Source: Buchnera aphidicola (Hyperomyzus lactucae)
GTDB taxonomy: Bacteria; Pseudomonadota; Gammaproteobacteria; Enterobacterales; Enterobacteriaceae
Assembly (NCBI RefSeq): GCF_005081705.1
Contig: NZ_CP034876.1
Location: 133,236-197,235, forward strand
Direction: 5' to 3'
DNA: 64,000 bases
Part shown: in pieces, positions 22,167 through 32,724 of the stretch
Position numbering within the stretch: the first letter of the stretch is position 1
How the letters are laid out: each line of letters opens with the position of its first letter
Program-made: the position numbers and the translations under genes
The notes under the pieces: generated by a model
Databases searched by the model: none
The model's input: the letters and a program-made list of their open reading frames with translations, nothing else
What the model was told of the DNA's origin: nothing

Positions 22167-23111
22167 CTACATTTTTTTAATATATAAAAATTTCCTAGGA
22201 ATTTTAAAAATTGTTTTTTCTTTTATACCTAACATTTCTATTGGTTTATTAGCACCCAGTTTTTGTAAATATTGAATTACTTCTGTTACTAATATTTCTG
22301 GTGCAGAAGCACCAGCTGTAATACCAATATAATGTACGTTTTTTAACCATATTTTTTTTATATCAGAAAAAGAGCTAATAAGTTTTGTGAATGTACCAGT
22401 TTCGTTTCCTAACTCTGCTAAACGATTAGAATTAGAAGAATTTTTTGAACCAACTACTAGTATCATATCAGTTATTTGAGTTAATTTTTTAACCGCTATT
22501 TGACGATTTGTTGTTGCATAACATATATCTTCTTTTATAGGACCAGAAATTTTTGGAAATTTATTTTGTAAAGAAGAAATAATATCTTTTGTATTTGTAA
22601 TAGATAGAGTCGTTTGCGTTACAAAATTTAATTTCTCGCTATTTTTGACAGATAAATTATCAACATCTTTTACTGATTCAACAAGGTATATTTTACCATT
22701 TTTATTATCATACTGCCCCATAGTACCTTCAACTTCTGGATGTCCTTTATGACCAATAACAATTGTTTCTATTCCTTTTTTACTAGCATTTGAAACTTCT
22801 ATATGTACTTTTGTAACTAGTGGACAAGTGGCATTTAAGATAATTAGTTTTTTCTTTATAGATTCTTGAATAACTTTTTTTGACACTCCATGTGCTGAAA
22901 AAACGACTATTGAATAATCTGGAATTTCTGAGATTTCTTGAACGAACACAACTCCCTTTTGACGTAATGTATTCACTACATATTCATTATGTACTAGTTC
23001 ATGTCTGACATAGATTGTTTTTTTATATATTTTTAATGCATTTTCTACTATTAAAATTGCTCTTTTAACCCCAGCACAAAAGCCTCTTGGATTAGTTAAT
23101 ATAATATTCAT
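22167..23111 (-). CDS. ispH: 4-hydroxy-3-methylbut-2-enyl diphosphate reductase
   Basis: IspH (LytB) is a 4Fe-4S enzyme making IPP and DMAPP, the last step of the MEP isoprenoid pathway. The start chosen gives MNIILTNPRGFCAG, 314 residues (E. coli 316). The frame extends nine codons upstream, but that start has no ribosome-binding site, while GGAG precedes this one. The cluster cysteines are in NPRGFC (Cys12), NATCPLVTK and DICYATTNRQ. Also seen are HGHP-type GHKGHPEVEG and GSKNSSNSNRL. It lies between lspA and dapB; fkpB, which separates lspA and ispH in E. coli, is gone. Confidence 0.96.
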   Translation of the reverse strand: MNIILTNPRGFCAGVKRAILIVENALKIYKKTIYVRHELVHNEYVVNTLRQKGVVFVQEISEIPDYSIVVFSAHGVSKKVIQESIKKKLIILNATCPLVTKVHIEVSNASKKGIETIVIGHKGHPEVEGTMGQYDNKNGKIYLVESVKDVDNLSVKNSEKLNFVTQTTLSITNTKDIISSLQNKFPKISGPIKEDICYATTNRQIAVKKLTQITDMILVVGSKNSSNSNRLAELGNETGTFTKLISSFSDIKKIWLKNVHYIGITAGASAPEILVTEVIQYLQKLGANKPIEMLGIKEKTIFKIPRKFLYIKKM

Positions 23112-23202
23112 TATACTTAATATCTCCAATATATGCATATTAATAGAAATTAAATATTATATAAATTATTTGATTTTTTAAAAAATAGAATATTTTTTTA
23201 AT

Positions 23203-23679
23203 TTAATAATTCATTTGTGTGAATAGAATAATGCCAATAAAAATACTACAATCGGCTATGTTAAACGTAGCAAAGTGCCAATCATTAAGATGTACATCAA
23301 TAAAATCTATTACAAATCCATAAGAGATGCGATCTATTAAATTACCCATTGCACCCGCAATTATTAAGCAATAAGCAGTTATTTTTTTTGTTTCTTTTTT
23401 GTTAGAATTTATAATCATTCTAATTATTACTAGTATAGTAGAAATGCTGACAATTGACAAAAACCATCTTTGCCATCCTGTTTGATCAGATAATATACTA
23501 AAAGCTGCTCCATAATTATGTATATGAAAAAAATTTAATATCAAACATATTTCTCTTATTTCATTTGGTTTTATATTTTTTACGATCCAATCTTTGCTAA
23601 AGATGTCTATAATAACGATAAAAATTATTATGGATATATAAATCCATTTATTATTTTTTTTAAAATATTGATTTTTCAT
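23203..23679 (-). CDS. lspA: Lipoprotein signal peptidase
   Basis: Inner-membrane aspartyl protease (signal peptidase II) that removes signal peptides from diacylglyceryl prolipoproteins. It has 158 residues (E. coli 164), with four membrane segments (about 12-28, 70-90, 98-115, 138-155). The catalytic aspartates are Asp125 in GFVIDFID and Asp143 in FNIADCS, and the GAMGNLIDR motif is present. The start codon overlaps the ileS stop by one base (TAATG), so translation is coupled, as in E. coli. Confidence 0.95.
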   Translation of the reverse strand: MKNQYFKKNNKWIYISIIIFIVIIDIFSKDWIVKNIKPNEIREICLILNFFHIHNYGAAFSILSDQTGWQRWFLSIVSISTILVIIRMIINSNKKETKKITAYCLIIAGAMGNLIDRISYGFVIDFIDVHLNDWHFATFNIADCSIFIGIILFTQMNY

Positions 23680-26501
23680 TATATAAATATACGTTTTTCA
23701 CCATTTCCTATTGTATTTAAAATACATCGATTACAAATATTGTTATCGTGCACATGACTTTGAGTTAAAATAAAATAATGCCAACATCTAAGACATTTTT
23801 TGCCTTTAATTTTTTTTAAAGAAATTTTCAAATATGGTATTGTTTTACTTTTTTTACTATTTAAGGGAGCTGCATCATATAATTTTATTTTAGCATCAGA
23901 TGTTAAAAATATAAATTTTATCTCTTTTCCTAAAATTTCCAGTTTACTTAATAATTTAGAAGAAACATATAGAGTTATACAAGTTTCAAGTGAATTGTTA
24001 ATATTTTTATTTTTTATTTCTTCTTCTAAAAATTTATTAACTTCATTTTTAATTTTAATTATTTCGTCCCAAAATTGATAATTAAGTAGATCATCTTGAT
24101 CTAAATAAAATAATTTATCAAACCATTCTTCCATAAATACATACTTAGAATTCTTTTCTGGTAAATAATTCCATATTTCATCAGCAGTAAAAGATAATAT
24201 TGGTGCTATCCACCGTACGAGTGAATTAATTATATAGTATATAGCTGTTTGACAACTGTGTCTTTCTCGACTATTTTTTTTTAAAGTATATTGTCTATCT
24301 TTTATAATATCGAGATAGAAAGAGCCCATTTCTATAGAACAAAAATACATTAAACGCTGTACTACTCCGTGAAAATTATAATGTTTGTAATATTCAATAA
24401 TTTCTTCTTGAACTATTTTAGTTTGTCCTATGGCCCATTTATCTAAAAAAACCATATTATTTTTAGGTATTATATTTGTTGTAGGATCAAAATCACTAAT
24501 GTTAGCCAACATAAAACGTGCTGTATTTCTAATCCTTCTATATATATCTGATGAACTTTTTAATATTTCATTAGAAATAGAAATATCATTAGAATAATTA
24601 GAAGATGCAACCCATAATCTTAAAACATCAGCTCCCAGTGTATTTACTATATTATTGGGGCTAATAGTATTTCCTATAGATTTAGACATTTTTTGTCCTT
24701 TTCCATCGACTACAAATCCATGAGTTAATACTTCAGAATATGGTGCTTTTTCATTTATCAATGTTGATATTATTAGCGAAGACATAAACCAACCTCTATG
24801 TTGATCTGAACCTTCTAAATACATATCCGCATTATTTTTAGTATATTTTTTATTTTTATATTTTATTGAAGTATGCGTATTTCCCGATTCAAACCATACA
24901 TCTAATATATCTAAAACTTTTTCATACAATTTATATTCTTTATCTAATATTTCTTTTAAATCTATATTCCACCATGCTTGTATTCCTTCTTTTTCTACTT
25001 TTTTTGCTATTTTTTCCATTAAAAAAAAAGTTTCTGGGTGTATTTTTCCTGTTTTTTTATGTATCAAAATAGACATTGGAACACCCCATTTTCTTTGTCT
25101 TGAGATACACCAATCAGGTCGTTTTTTCATCATTTCTTTTATTCTTGATTCGCCCCATCGAGGTATCCAAGATACTTTTTTTATTTCTTCTAAAGATTTA
25201 TCACGTAATTTTTCTTGATCTATACTGATAAACCATTGTGCAGTTGCTTTATATATAATTGGACACTTATGTCTCCAACAGTGTGGATAACTATGTACTA
25301 AAGATTCATGATGGAATAATACATTATTTTTAGTTAATAGACTCATAATGGTTGGATTAGATTTTAAAACATTCATCCCATCTAATTGTGGATGTATATT
25401 AGAAATATAGTTTCCTTTAACATCTACCAAGTTACTTGTTTTAATATTATATTTTTGACATATGATGTAATCATCAGATCCATGATCTGGTGCTGTATGT
25501 ACGGCTCCAGTACCTGATTCAAGGTTTACATGCTTCCCTAGTATTACCGGTAAATTAATATTTTTTAAAAATGGATGTGAAAATTTTATATATTCTAAAT
25601 TTTTTCCCTTTATAGAATATATTACCGTCCATTTTTTTATATTTAGTATGCTGAGTACTTTTTTAACTAATTTTTTTGCTATAATAAAATTATATTTTTC
25701 TGTTTCTATTAATTCATATTCAAAATCTGGATGTATAGAAATGGCTTGACTTGACGGAAGAGTCCAAGGTGTTGTTGTCCAAACAAGTAAATATGTTTCT
25801 TTTTTATGCGATTTTTTAAAATTAAATAATTTTTCTATAAAAGATTTTTTTATACATTTCAAACCAAATATAATTGAGTCTGAAGTTTTTTCGGAATATT
25901 CAATTTCTGCTTCAGATAGTGAAGAAGAGCATTTAAGACACCAATGTATAGGTTTGAAATCTTGGTATAAATATTTTTTTTTAATAATTTTAGATAATGT
26001 TCTAATAATATTGGCTTCGTTTTTAAAATCCATAGTAAGATGAGCATTTTCCCAATCACCTATTATGCCTAATCTTATAAAATCTTTTTTTTGTTTTTTA
26101 ACTTGATCTTCTGCATACATTCTGCATTTTTTTTGAAATTCCGAAGTTGATATTTTTTCATGATTAAAGTTAATTACTTCTTCAACTTTTTGTTCAATTG
26201 GGAGGCCATGACAGTCCCAAGAGGGAATGTACGGCGCATCAAAACCCGATATGTTTTTGGATTTTATTATAATATCTTTTAAAATCTTATTTACCGCGTG
26301 TCCAATGTGAATATTTCCATTAGCGTACGGCGGACCATCATGAAGAAAAAATATTTTTTTTTCTTCTTTTTTTTTCCTGATTAATTTATATAGATTATCT
26401 TTATGCCAGTTTTTTAATATTATTGGTTCTTTTTCTGATAGATTTCCTCTCATGGAAAATTTTGTTTTAGGTAAATTTAAAGTCTTTTTATAATCATCCA
26501 T
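23679..26501 (-). CDS. ileS: Isoleucyl-tRNA synthetase
   Basis: Class Ia synthetase charging tRNA-Ile, 940 residues (E. coli 938). The ATP-binding HIGH motif is [12 protein letters not shown] (about 57-68) and the second signature is [10 protein letters not shown]. The CP1 editing domain looks intact, with the Thr-rich [12 protein letters not shown] and [18 protein letters not shown]-terminal zinc-binding segment CLRCWHY...CNRC closes the protein. It lies 18 bases behind ribF and overlaps lspA by one base. The intact editing site contrasts with the degenerate one in PheT. Confidence 0.98.
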   Translation of the reverse strand: MDDYKKTLNLPKTKFSMRGNLSEKEPIILKNWHKDNLYKLIRKKKEEKKIFFLHDGPPYANGNIHIGHAVNKILKDIIIKSKNISGFDAPYIPSWDCHGLPIEQKVEEVINFNHEKISTSEFQKKCRMYAEDQVKKQKKDFIRLGIIGDWENAHLTMDFKNEANIIRTLSKIIKKKYLYQDFKPIHWCLKCSSSLSEAEIEYSEKTSDSIIFGLKCIKKSFIEKLFNFKKSHKKETYLLVWTTTPWTLPSSQAISIHPDFEYELIETEKYNFIIAKKLVKKVLSILNIKKWTVIYSIKGKNLEYIKFSHPFLKNINLPVILGKHVNLESGTGAVHTAPDHGSDDYIICQKYNIKTSNLVDVKGNYISNIHPQLDGMNVLKSNPTIMSLLTKNNVLFHHESLVHSYPHCWRHKCPIIYKATAQWFISIDQEKLRDKSLEEIKKVSWIPRWGESRIKEMMKKRPDWCISRQRKWGVPMSILIHKKTGKIHPETFFLMEKIAKKVEKEGIQAWWNIDLKEILDKEYKLYEKVLDILDVWFESGNTHTSIKYKNKKYTKNNADMYLEGSDQHRGWFMSSLIISTLINEKAPYSEVLTHGFVVDGKGQKMSKSIGNTISPNNIVNTLGADVLRLWVASSNYSNDISISNEILKSSSDIYRRIRNTARFMLANISDFDPTTNIIPKNNMVFLDKWAIGQTKIVQEEIIEYYKHYNFHGVVQRLMYFCSIEMGSFYLDIIKDRQYTLKKNSRERHSCQTAIYYIINSLVRWIAPILSFTADEIWNYLPEKNSKYVFMEEWFDKLFYLDQDDLLNYQFWDEIIKIKNEVNKFLEEEIKNKNINNSLETCITLYVSSKLLSKLEILGKEIKFIFLTSDAKIKLYDAAPLNSKKSKTIPYLKISLKKIKGKKCLRCWHYFILTQSHVHDNNICNRCILNTIGNGEKRIFI

Positions 26502-26519
26502 TCTTTTCTCTTTTTTGTG

Positions 26520-27461
26520 TTAATTTTTATCATTCTTAAAATATTTTTTAACTATTTCAATATCTTTAGAAATTTGATTTTTGAGTTCGTTTTTTGAAGA
26601 AAAAAATCGTTCATTACGAATTTTTTTATATATAAAAATTTCTATATTTTCTCTGTATAAATTTATTTTTATATCTAGTAAGTAAGTTTCAAGAAATCTA
26701 TTTTTTTGAGTGTTTATAAAACTAGGTTTAACACCAATATTAGATATTCCGATAAAGTCTCTATTTGAAAAACAACGAACTCGGACGGCATATACTCCGT
26801 TAGACAGTAAGAAATTTTTATTTAAAAGTATATTAGCTGTAGGATAACCGATTGTTCTTCCTATTGCACTTCCATGAACCACTTTACCATAAATACTAAA
26901 TAAACGACCAAGCAAAAGAGAAGCGTGTTTTATATCGTTTTGAAAAAGAAATTTCCTAATATTAGTACTGCTGACTTTTATGTTATTTATGTATAAAGGT
27001 TTAATTTGTACAATCTGAAATTGATGTTTTTTTCCTAGTGTTTTTAAAAGATCGATATTACCATGTCTTTGGCAACCAAATCTAAAATCATTTCCTACTA
27101 CTATAAATTTTATGCGTAGTTTATTTATTAGTATATTTATGATAAAATCTTTTGGATCTAGAGATGAAAAAGATTTATTAAATTTTATACATAAAATTTT
27201 ATCAAAATTATACGACAAAATTCTTTTGATTTTTTCACGAAATGTTGTGATCCGAACTGGAGCTTCTTGTTTTTTTAAAAATTCTAATGGTTGAGGTTCA
27301 AATAAAATTATTATAGTTTTTATTTGGTATTTTTTCCCTATTTCGTATGTATTAGAAAAAAGTTTTTGATGACCTAAATGTATTCCATCAAAATTACCAA
27401 TGGTAACCACTGAACTAGAATTTATTCTCTTAAGATTGTGAATACCTCGTATAATCTTCAT
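26520..27461 (-). CDS. ribF: Bifunctional riboflavin kinase/FAD synthetase
   Basis: RibF phosphorylates riboflavin to FMN and adenylates FMN to FAD. It has 313 residues, the same as E. coli. The N-terminal nucleotidyltransferase domain shows TIGNFDGIHLGHQKL and VVGNDFRFG; the C-terminal kinase domain shows GRTIGYPTANI and SNGVYAVRV. It heads the ribF-ileS-lspA-ispH-dapB run and is divergent from rpsT, as in E. coli. It supplies the flavins that complex I (this window) needs. Confidence 0.96.
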   Translation of the reverse strand: MKIIRGIHNLKRINSSSVVTIGNFDGIHLGHQKLFSNTYEIGKKYQIKTIIILFEPQPLEFLKKQEAPVRITTFREKIKRILSYNFDKILCIKFNKSFSSLDPKDFIINILINKLRIKFIVVGNDFRFGCQRHGNIDLLKTLGKKHQFQIVQIKPLYINNIKVSSTNIRKFLFQNDIKHASLLLGRLFSIYGKVVHGSAIGRTIGYPTANILLNKNFLLSNGVYAVRVRCFSNRDFIGISNIGVKPSFINTQKNRFLETYLLDIKINLYRENIEIFIYKKIRNERFFSSKNELKNQISKDIEIVKKYFKNDKN

Positions 27462-27673
27462 TACTAAGTTGACCTTATCTTATAAAATGAAGCATCTATA
27501 TTAAAAAACTTGATTAAAAAACTTGGAATATAAAATTTTTTAGCATTTTCTTATTAAATATCGTGATAATATCAAATGAATAATTAGTATTATGATATTA
27601 ATATATTTCAGTATATTCATTAATATTATTTTTTCAAATAAATGTTTAATTTTTTAAAATATAGAGGTCAAAA

Positions 27674-27943
27674 TTGGCTAATATTAAAGCTTCTAAAAAA
27701 GATGCATTGGCATCCGAAAAACGTCGCAAACAAAATTCTAGTCGGCGTTCCATGATTCGTACTTTTATAAAAAAAGTACGAAAGGCTATTATATCTGGTG
27801 ATGAAAAAATAGCACAAGATGCATTCGAAAAAATGCAACCTATTATTGATAGTCATGCGAGTAAAGGTTTAATACATAAAAATAAAGCTGCACGTTATAA
27901 ATCTAATTTATCTTTAAAAATTAAAAAGATATGTAAAAATTAG
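27674..27943 (+). CDS. rpsT: 30S ribosomal protein S20 (TTG start)
   Basis: Small-subunit protein S20, which binds 16S rRNA; 89 residues (E. coli 87). The start codon is TTG, with GAGG at 27664-27667 six bases upstream, giving (M)[20 protein letters not shown]. coli rpsT also starts with UUG, a weak start tied to translational autoregulation, so the feature is conserved. Seen: [13 protein letters not shown] and [16 protein letters not shown]. It is divergent from ribF with a 212-bp A+T-rich spacer and convergent with dnaJ. Confidence 0.97.
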   Translation: MANIKASKKDALASEKRRKQNSSRRSMIRTFIKKVRKAIISGDEKIAQDAFEKMQPIIDSHASKGLIHKNKAARYKSNLSLKIKKICKN

Positions 27944-27953
27944 TTTTTCTAAT

Positions 27954-27988
27954 AGTATTGCCTCTAAATTTTATTCAGAAGCAATACT
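27954..27988. terminator. Stem-loop between convergent rpsT and dnaJ
   Basis: Arms AGTATTGC and GCAATACT pair over 8 bp. A mismatch and three more pairs extend the stem inward. It is symmetric to both converging genes and lies ten bases from each stop, so a bidirectional 3'-end structure is plausible. Neither side has a proper U-tract, so efficient intrinsic termination is doubtful. Confidence 0.5.
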
Positions 27989-27998
27989 GCATAAGAGA

Positions 27999-29135
27999 TT
28001 ATTTTGTTAATTCGTCAAAAAATCTTTTAACCCCATCAAAAAATCGTTTTGAACGAGGACTATTTTTTTCACCTTTAAAACCATTAAAACTATTTCCTAA
28101 TTCATATAAAAGGTTTTTTTGTTGTTCATTAAGATTAACAGGTGTTTCTACCACGACACGACATAATAAATCACCTTGATGTCTATTTTGTACTGATTTT
28201 ACTCCTCTACCACGAATACGAAAAAGTTTTCCTGATTGTGTTTCATATGGTATTTTTAATTTAACTCTTCCATCTAATGTAGGTACTTCAATTTCGCCCC
28301 CGAGAGCTGCCATTGTGAAATTTATTGGTACTTCACAGTATAAATTGTTTTCTTCTCGTTCAAAAATAGGATGTTTTTTAACAGTAATTTGAACATAAAG
28401 ATCGCCGGATTGTGCTCCGTTAGCACCGGCTTCTCCTTCGTTGTTTAAACGAATACGATCATTATTATCTACACCTGGTGGAATCTTTATAGAAAGTGTT
28501 TTGTATGTTTCAATTCGTCCTTGTCCAGAGCATGTATGACATGGATCTTTTATTACCGTACCTTTCCCATGACATGTAGGACATGATTGTTGTACAGTAA
28601 AAAAACCTTTTCTAATGTGTATTTGACCTTTCCCATGGCATGTATTGCATGAACGAGGTTTAGTACCGGCATTTGCACCACTTCCATAACATGTTTTACA
28701 TTTTTGAAGAGTAGGAATTCGAATTTCTTTTTTTGTACCCTTTACTGCTTCTTCTAATAAAATCTCCATATTATAGCATAAATCAGCCCCTTTTTTAGCT
28801 CTTTGAGTTCTATTTCCACCAAAAATATCACCAAAAACATCTCCAAAAATATCACCAAAATCTGAAGAACTAGTAAAAGTACTATATGTGTTGTTACCAG
28901 AATGACCATTTTCAAAAGCTGCATGCCCATATTGATCGTATGCACTTCTTTTTTCTTCATTAATTAAAATTTCATAAGCTTCTTTTATCTCTTTAAATTT
29001 TCCTTCGGAAGTTTTATCTCCTTGATTTCGATCTGGATGATACTTCATTGCTAGTCTTTTATAAGCCTTTTTAATTTCTCGTTCTTCAGCTGATTTTGGA
29101 ATTCCCAAAATTTGATAGTAGTCTTTTTTAGCCAT
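27999..29135 (-). CDS. dnaJ: Co-chaperone DnaJ (Hsp40)
   Basis: Stimulates DnaK ATPase and delivers unfolded proteins; 378 residues (E. coli 376). The J-domain carries HPD in YHPDRNQ, then comes a Gly/Phe-rich linker (about 75-115). Four zinc-finger repeats follow: [24 protein letters not shown] and CHTCSGQG. The C-terminal substrate-binding domains contain the conserved GDLYVQ and [12 protein letters not shown]. It is downstream of dnaK, separated by a strong hairpin that may reduce its expression relative to dnaK. Confidence 0.98.
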   Translation of the reverse strand: MAKKDYYQILGIPKSAEEREIKKAYKRLAMKYHPDRNQGDKTSEGKFKEIKEAYEILINEEKRSAYDQYGHAAFENGHSGNNTYSTFTSSSDFGDIFGDVFGDIFGGNRTQRAKKGADLCYNMEILLEEAVKGTKKEIRIPTLQKCKTCYGSGANAGTKPRSCNTCHGKGQIHIRKGFFTVQQSCPTCHGKGTVIKDPCHTCSGQGRIETYKTLSIKIPPGVDNNDRIRLNNEGEAGANGAQSGDLYVQITVKKHPIFEREENNLYCEVPINFTMAALGGEIEVPTLDGRVKLKIPYETQSGKLFRIRGRGVKSVQNRHQGDLLCRVVVETPVNLNEQQKNLLYELGNSFNGFKGEKNSPRSKRFFDGVKRFFDELTK

Positions 29136-29167
29136 TCTTTATTACTCTTCCTAATGTTAAAATAATT

Positions 29168-29199
29168 GCACGGGCGTAGATGAAATTCTACGCCCGTGC
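29168..29199 (-). terminator. 13-bp GC-rich hairpin between dnaK and dnaJ
   Basis: Arms GCACGGGCGTAGA and TCTACGCCCGTGC pair perfectly around a 6-nt loop. This is the most stable stem I found in the window and stands out in a very A+T-rich genome. Only a weak U-rich stretch (AAUUAUUUU) follows on the minus strand, so it could be a partial terminator or an mRNA-processing or stability element that sets the dnaK:dnaJ ratio. Confidence 0.85.
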
Positions 29200-29248
29200 T
29201 AGTTTGAAGTCCGTTATAATTATTTCCCGATAATTTGACTAAAATTTA

Positions 29249-31162
29249 TTATTTTTTAGGATCTTTAATTTCTTCAAATTCTGCGTCGACAACATTTTCT
29301 TCTTTTTTATTTGACGGTTCATCTTCTTCTTTTTTGTTTTTTTCTGATTTTTTTTGATTTACTTCTGTCAGTTTAGATGATATTTTTAAAAGCACTTTTA
29401 TATTTTTTTCAATTTCAGATTTATTTTCTCCTTTCAATGCTTTTTCTAATTCTTCTAATGCTAATTGCACATCTTTTTTAGTTTGTTCTTCAATTAAATC
29501 TTTATTATCATTTAGCTGTTTTTTTGTACTGTGAACTAATTGATCACCTTGGTTTCTTGTTTGAATTAATTCTTCAAATTTTTGATCGGCTTCAGAATTT
29601 GCTTCTGCATCGCTCACCATTTTTTTAATTTCTTCTTCATTGAGTCCAGAAGATGCTTTAATAGTAATTTTTTGTTCTTTTCCTGTTTTTTTATCTTTTG
29701 CAGATACGTGTAGTATTCCATCAGAATCGATATCAAATGTCACTTCAATTTGTGCTGTTCCTCTAGGTGCAGGTTCAATTCCATCTAAGTTGAATTGTCC
29801 TAAAGATTTATTATCTGACGATCTTTTACGCTCACCTTGTAATACATGTATAGTTACTGCTGATTGATTATCTTCTGCTGTTGAAAAGACTTGGCTGTGT
29901 TTAGTTGGAATAGTGGTATTTTTAGTTATTAGTGAAGTCATAATACCACCCATGGTTTCAATTCCTAGTGATAAAGGAGTTACATCAAGCAACAAAACAT
30001 CTTTAACATCACCGGAAAGTACCCCCCCTTGTACTGCAGCACCAACAGCTACAGCTTCATCTGGATTGACATCTTTTCTAGGTTCTTTTCCAAAAAATTC
30101 TGTTACTTTAGCTTGAACCATAGGCATTCTTGTTTGACCGCCTACTAATATAACATCATTTATATCTGTTATTGATAATCCTGCATCTTTTAATGCAACT
30201 TTAAGCGGTTCAATAGATCGAACAATTAGATCTTCTACTAAAGATTCTAATTTTGCTCTAGTAACTTTGATATTTAAATGTTTCGGCCCGTGAGAATCTG
30301 CTGTAATATATGGAAGATTTACATCTGTTTGTTGTGCAGATGACAGTTCTATTTTTGCTTTTTCTGCTGATTCTTTTAAACGTTGCATAGATAATGGATC
30401 ATTTCTTAAATCAATTCCTTGTTCTTTCTTGAATTCTTGTACTAAATAGTTAATTAATCTACTATCGAAATCTTCTCCTCCAAGATGAGTGTCCCCATTA
30501 GTAGCAAGAACTTCAAATGTTTTTTCTTTATCAACATCATCAATTTCAATAATCGATATATCAAAAGTTCCACCACCTAGATCATATACGGCTATTGTTC
30601 TATTTCCTTGTCCTTTGTCTAAACCATAAGCCAGTGCTGCCGCTGTAGGTTCGTTGATAATTCTTTTTACTTCTAATCCAGCAATTCTTCCGGCATCTTT
30701 TGTAGCTTGACGTTGAGCGTCATTAAAATATGCAGGAACTGTAATAACGGCTTCTTTTATTGATTCTCCTAGGAAATCTTCTGCAGTTTTTTTCATTTTT
30801 TTTAGTACTTCTGCAGAAATTTGAGGCGGTGCAATTTTTTGTTTTTTGATATCAATCCATGCATCCCCATTATCAGAATTTATGATTTTATAGGGCATAA
30901 TTTTTATATCGCGTTGTACCTCATCATCTTTAAATTTTCTACCAATTAGACGTTTTATAGCAAAGAGTGTATTTTTTGGATTAGTTATAGCTTGACGTTT
31001 AGCTGGTTGTCCTACTAACACTTCTCCTTCTTGAGTATATGCAATAATTGAAGGAGTCGTACGATCACCTTCTGCATTTTCTAAAACACGAGGTTTGTTT
31101 CCATCCATAATGGCAACACAAGAGTTGGTTGTTCCTAAGTCAATACCAATAATTTTACCCAT
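29249..31162 (-). CDS. dnaK: Chaperone DnaK (Hsp70)
   Basis: ATP-dependent Hsp70 chaperone, 637 residues (E. coli 638). The N-terminal actin-like ATPase domain shows [41 protein letters not shown] and [10 protein letters not shown]. The substrate-binding domain begins after [16 protein letters not shown]. The lid ends in a Lys/Glu-rich tail with [10 protein letters not shown], the EEVD-like bacterial terminus. It is transcribed from a conserved heat-shock promoter (see 31285-31314) and followed by dnaJ. Long antisense reading frames here are by-products of its codon use. Confidence 0.99.
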   Translation of the reverse strand: MGKIIGIDLGTTNSCVAIMDGNKPRVLENAEGDRTTPSIIAYTQEGEVLVGQPAKRQAITNPKNTLFAIKRLIGRKFKDDEVQRDIKIMPYKIINSDNGDAWIDIKKQKIAPPQISAEVLKKMKKTAEDFLGESIKEAVITVPAYFNDAQRQATKDAGRIAGLEVKRIINEPTAAALAYGLDKGQGNRTIAVYDLGGGTFDISIIEIDDVDKEKTFEVLATNGDTHLGGEDFDSRLINYLVQEFKKEQGIDLRNDPLSMQRLKESAEKAKIELSSAQQTDVNLPYITADSHGPKHLNIKVTRAKLESLVEDLIVRSIEPLKVALKDAGLSITDINDVILVGGQTRMPMVQAKVTEFFGKEPRKDVNPDEAVAVGAAVQGGVLSGDVKDVLLLDVTPLSLGIETMGGIMTSLITKNTTIPTKHSQVFSTAEDNQSAVTIHVLQGERKRSSDNKSLGQFNLDGIEPAPRGTAQIEVTFDIDSDGILHVSAKDKKTGKEQKITIKASSGLNEEEIKKMVSDAEANSEADQKFEELIQTRNQGDQLVHSTKKQLNDNKDLIEEQTKKDVQLALEELEKALKGENKSEIEKNIKVLLKISSKLTEVNQKKSEKNKKEEDEPSNKKEENVVDAEFEEIKDPKK

Positions 31163-31284
31163 TGAAAACTCTCCTATTGAATATTTTGATAAATTGAGTT
31201 TTGTAACTTTTATTAAGCTATTTTTTTTGCTTTTAATTAGTTACATAGGATTGTATGTGATTTATTTAATGTTGAATGATTATT

Positions 31285-31314
31285 AGATGGGGTCGCTTTT
31301 TCGCTCATCAAGGG
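31285..31314 (-). promoter_or_regulatory. Sigma-32 heat-shock promoter of dnaK
   Basis: On the minus strand, the -35 element CCCTTGAT (31307-31314) and -10 element CCCCATCT (31285-31292) are separated by 14 bases. Both fit the sigma-32 consensus (CTTGAAA and CCCCATNT) and nearly copy the E. coli dnaK P1 promoter, including the GCGACCCCAT context. Transcription would start about 110 bases upstream of the dnaK ATG. Confidence 0.92.
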
Positions 31315-31335
31315 TTTAGAGTAAAAAAAATAAAG

Positions 31336-31364
31336 TTTTGATAAGGTGCAAGTTGCATTATAAT
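31336..31364 (+). promoter_or_regulatory. Candidate sigma-70 promoter for the nuo operon
   Basis: A perfect TATAAT (31359-31364) is preceded by TTGATA at 15-bp spacing (31338-31343), or by TTTTGA at 17 bp (31336-31341). The spacer holds a small inverted repeat TGCAAGTTGCA (31347-31357). It lies about 140 bp before nuoA, back to back with the dnaK promoter. The match is by eye only. Confidence 0.5.
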
Positions 31365-31502
31365 TTATTATTTTATTAAAGATAAGATATTCATTAACAC
31401 ATATAATGTTATAGTAAATTTTATTTTTTCTATTTTATGATTAAGCTTATAATATATTTTTTTATTAGAATATTAATAAATTTTAATTATTAGGAATAAG
31501 AC

Positions 31503-31880
31503 ATGTTGAGACATATGCAAATAGATATTGAATGTTTATCTTTTTTTGCTTTTATAATTTTTGCTTTAGGATTTTGTTTTTTTATGCTTTTTTTAAGTTC
31601 GATCATGGGAGGTAGATCTTTTTCTAGGTACAAAAATACTCCTTTTGAATCTGGTATTATATCAACTGAAAACGCTTGTCTTAATTTTTCTGTTAAATTT
31701 TATTTAATCGCTATGTTTTTTGTTATTTTCGATGTTGAAGCACTTTATTTGTATGCTTGGTCTATTAGTATATGTGAATCAGGATGGATTGGATTTAGTG
31801 AGGCTTTTACTTTTATAATTTCTCTTTTATTGGGATTATTTTATTTAATTCGTATTCAAGCGCTAAATTGGGCATCTTAA
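31503..31880 (+). CDS. nuoA: NADH-quinone oxidoreductase subunit A
   Basis: Membrane-arm subunit of complex I near the quinone site. It has 125 residues (E. coli 147), with both ends shorter. Three membrane segments are visible (about 12-35, 65-87, 98-118). The conserved loop [23 protein letters not shown] and the acidic [13 protein letters not shown] helix are intact, which are the functional hallmarks of the family. It is the first gene of the nuoA-N operon, behind a candidate promoter. TAGGAA lies before the ATG. Confidence 0.95.
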   Translation: MLRHMQIDIECLSFFAFIIFALGFCFFMLFLSSIMGGRSFSRYKNTPFESGIISTENACLNFSVKFYLIAMFFVIFDVEALYLYAWSISICESGWIGFSEAFTFIISLLLGLFYLIRIQALNWAS

Positions 31881-31958
31881 TATTATTAAACTCTTAAAAA
31901 AAAGATGTTGTTAAATGTTTTTATATATCAAATTTAATTTACGTTAATGAGACATAAT

Positions 31959-32624
31959 ATGAATTATACTTTAACTAAAATAGATACTAATCAAAATAAT
32001 AAAAAATATCCAAAACAAACTATTCAATCTGTTTCAGATCCCATTGAAGAATATATAAGAAAAAATATCTTTATGGGAAAAATTACTCAAATATTACATA
32101 AACTAGTAAATTGGGGAAGAAAAAATTCTCTTTGGCCTTATAATTTTGGATTGTCTTGTTGTTATGTAGAAATGGTTTCTGCCTTTACTTCCGTGCATGA
32201 TGTCGCACGTTTTGGTTCAGAAGTATTACGTGCATCTCCTAGACAAGCTGATGTTATGGTGATTGCTGGTACGCCATTTATAAAAATGGCTCCTGTTATT
32301 CAAAGATTATATGATCAAATGTTAGAACCAAAATGGGTTATTTCTATGGGTGCATGTGCTAATTCTGGAGGTATGTATGATATTTATTCTGTTGTTCAAG
32401 GAGTAGATAAATTTTTGCCGGTAGACATTTATATTCCTGGTTGTCCACCTCGTCCTGAAGCCTATATGCAAGCTTTAATATTATTGCAAAAATTAATTCA
32501 TGAGGAAAGAAGACCATTGTCTTGGGTTGTTGGGGAACAAGGTATATATCAAAAAAAAATGTTATCTGAAAAAATTGAAAAAAGAGAGAAAAGAATAAAA
32601 ATTATAAATCTTCCCAATGCATAA
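31959..32624 (+). CDS. nuoB: NADH-quinone oxidoreductase subunit B
   Basis: Carries iron-sulfur cluster N2, the electron donor to quinone. From the ATG giving MNYTLTKID it has 221 residues (E. coli 220); an ATG four codons upstream is less consistent with the family start. The four N2 ligands are visible: the adjacent cysteines in GLSCCYVEM, one in [10 protein letters not shown] and one in PGCPPRPEA. The E. coli GTCFTKMAP segment reads GTPFIKMAP, at a non-ligand position. It is second in the nuo operon. Confidence 0.96.
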   Translation: MNYTLTKIDTNQNNKKYPKQTIQSVSDPIEEYIRKNIFMGKITQILHKLVNWGRKNSLWPYNFGLSCCYVEMVSAFTSVHDVARFGSEVLRASPRQADVMVIAGTPFIKMAPVIQRLYDQMLEPKWVISMGACANSGGMYDIYSVVQGVDKFLPVDIYIPGCPPRPEAYMQALILLQKLIHEERRPLSWVVGEQGIYQKKMLSEKIEKREKRIKIINLPNA

Positions 32625-32724
32625 AGAATTTTATTACAAAAATATAAATTTCTTTAAAATTACTAATATTTTTTTAAATGATAGTATTATTATATTTTTT
32701 TAAACCAAGTATAATGAGAAATTT

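Noticed and set aside
29640..30116. Two open frames antisense to dnaK
   Set aside because: They mirror the conserved dnaK codons, lack ribosome-binding sites and resemble no protein; they are shadows of dnaK.
32255..32300. Cys to Pro change in NuoB (GTCFTKM to GTPFIKM) as loss of a cluster ligand
   Set aside because: This position is not one of the four N2 ligands, all of which are present.
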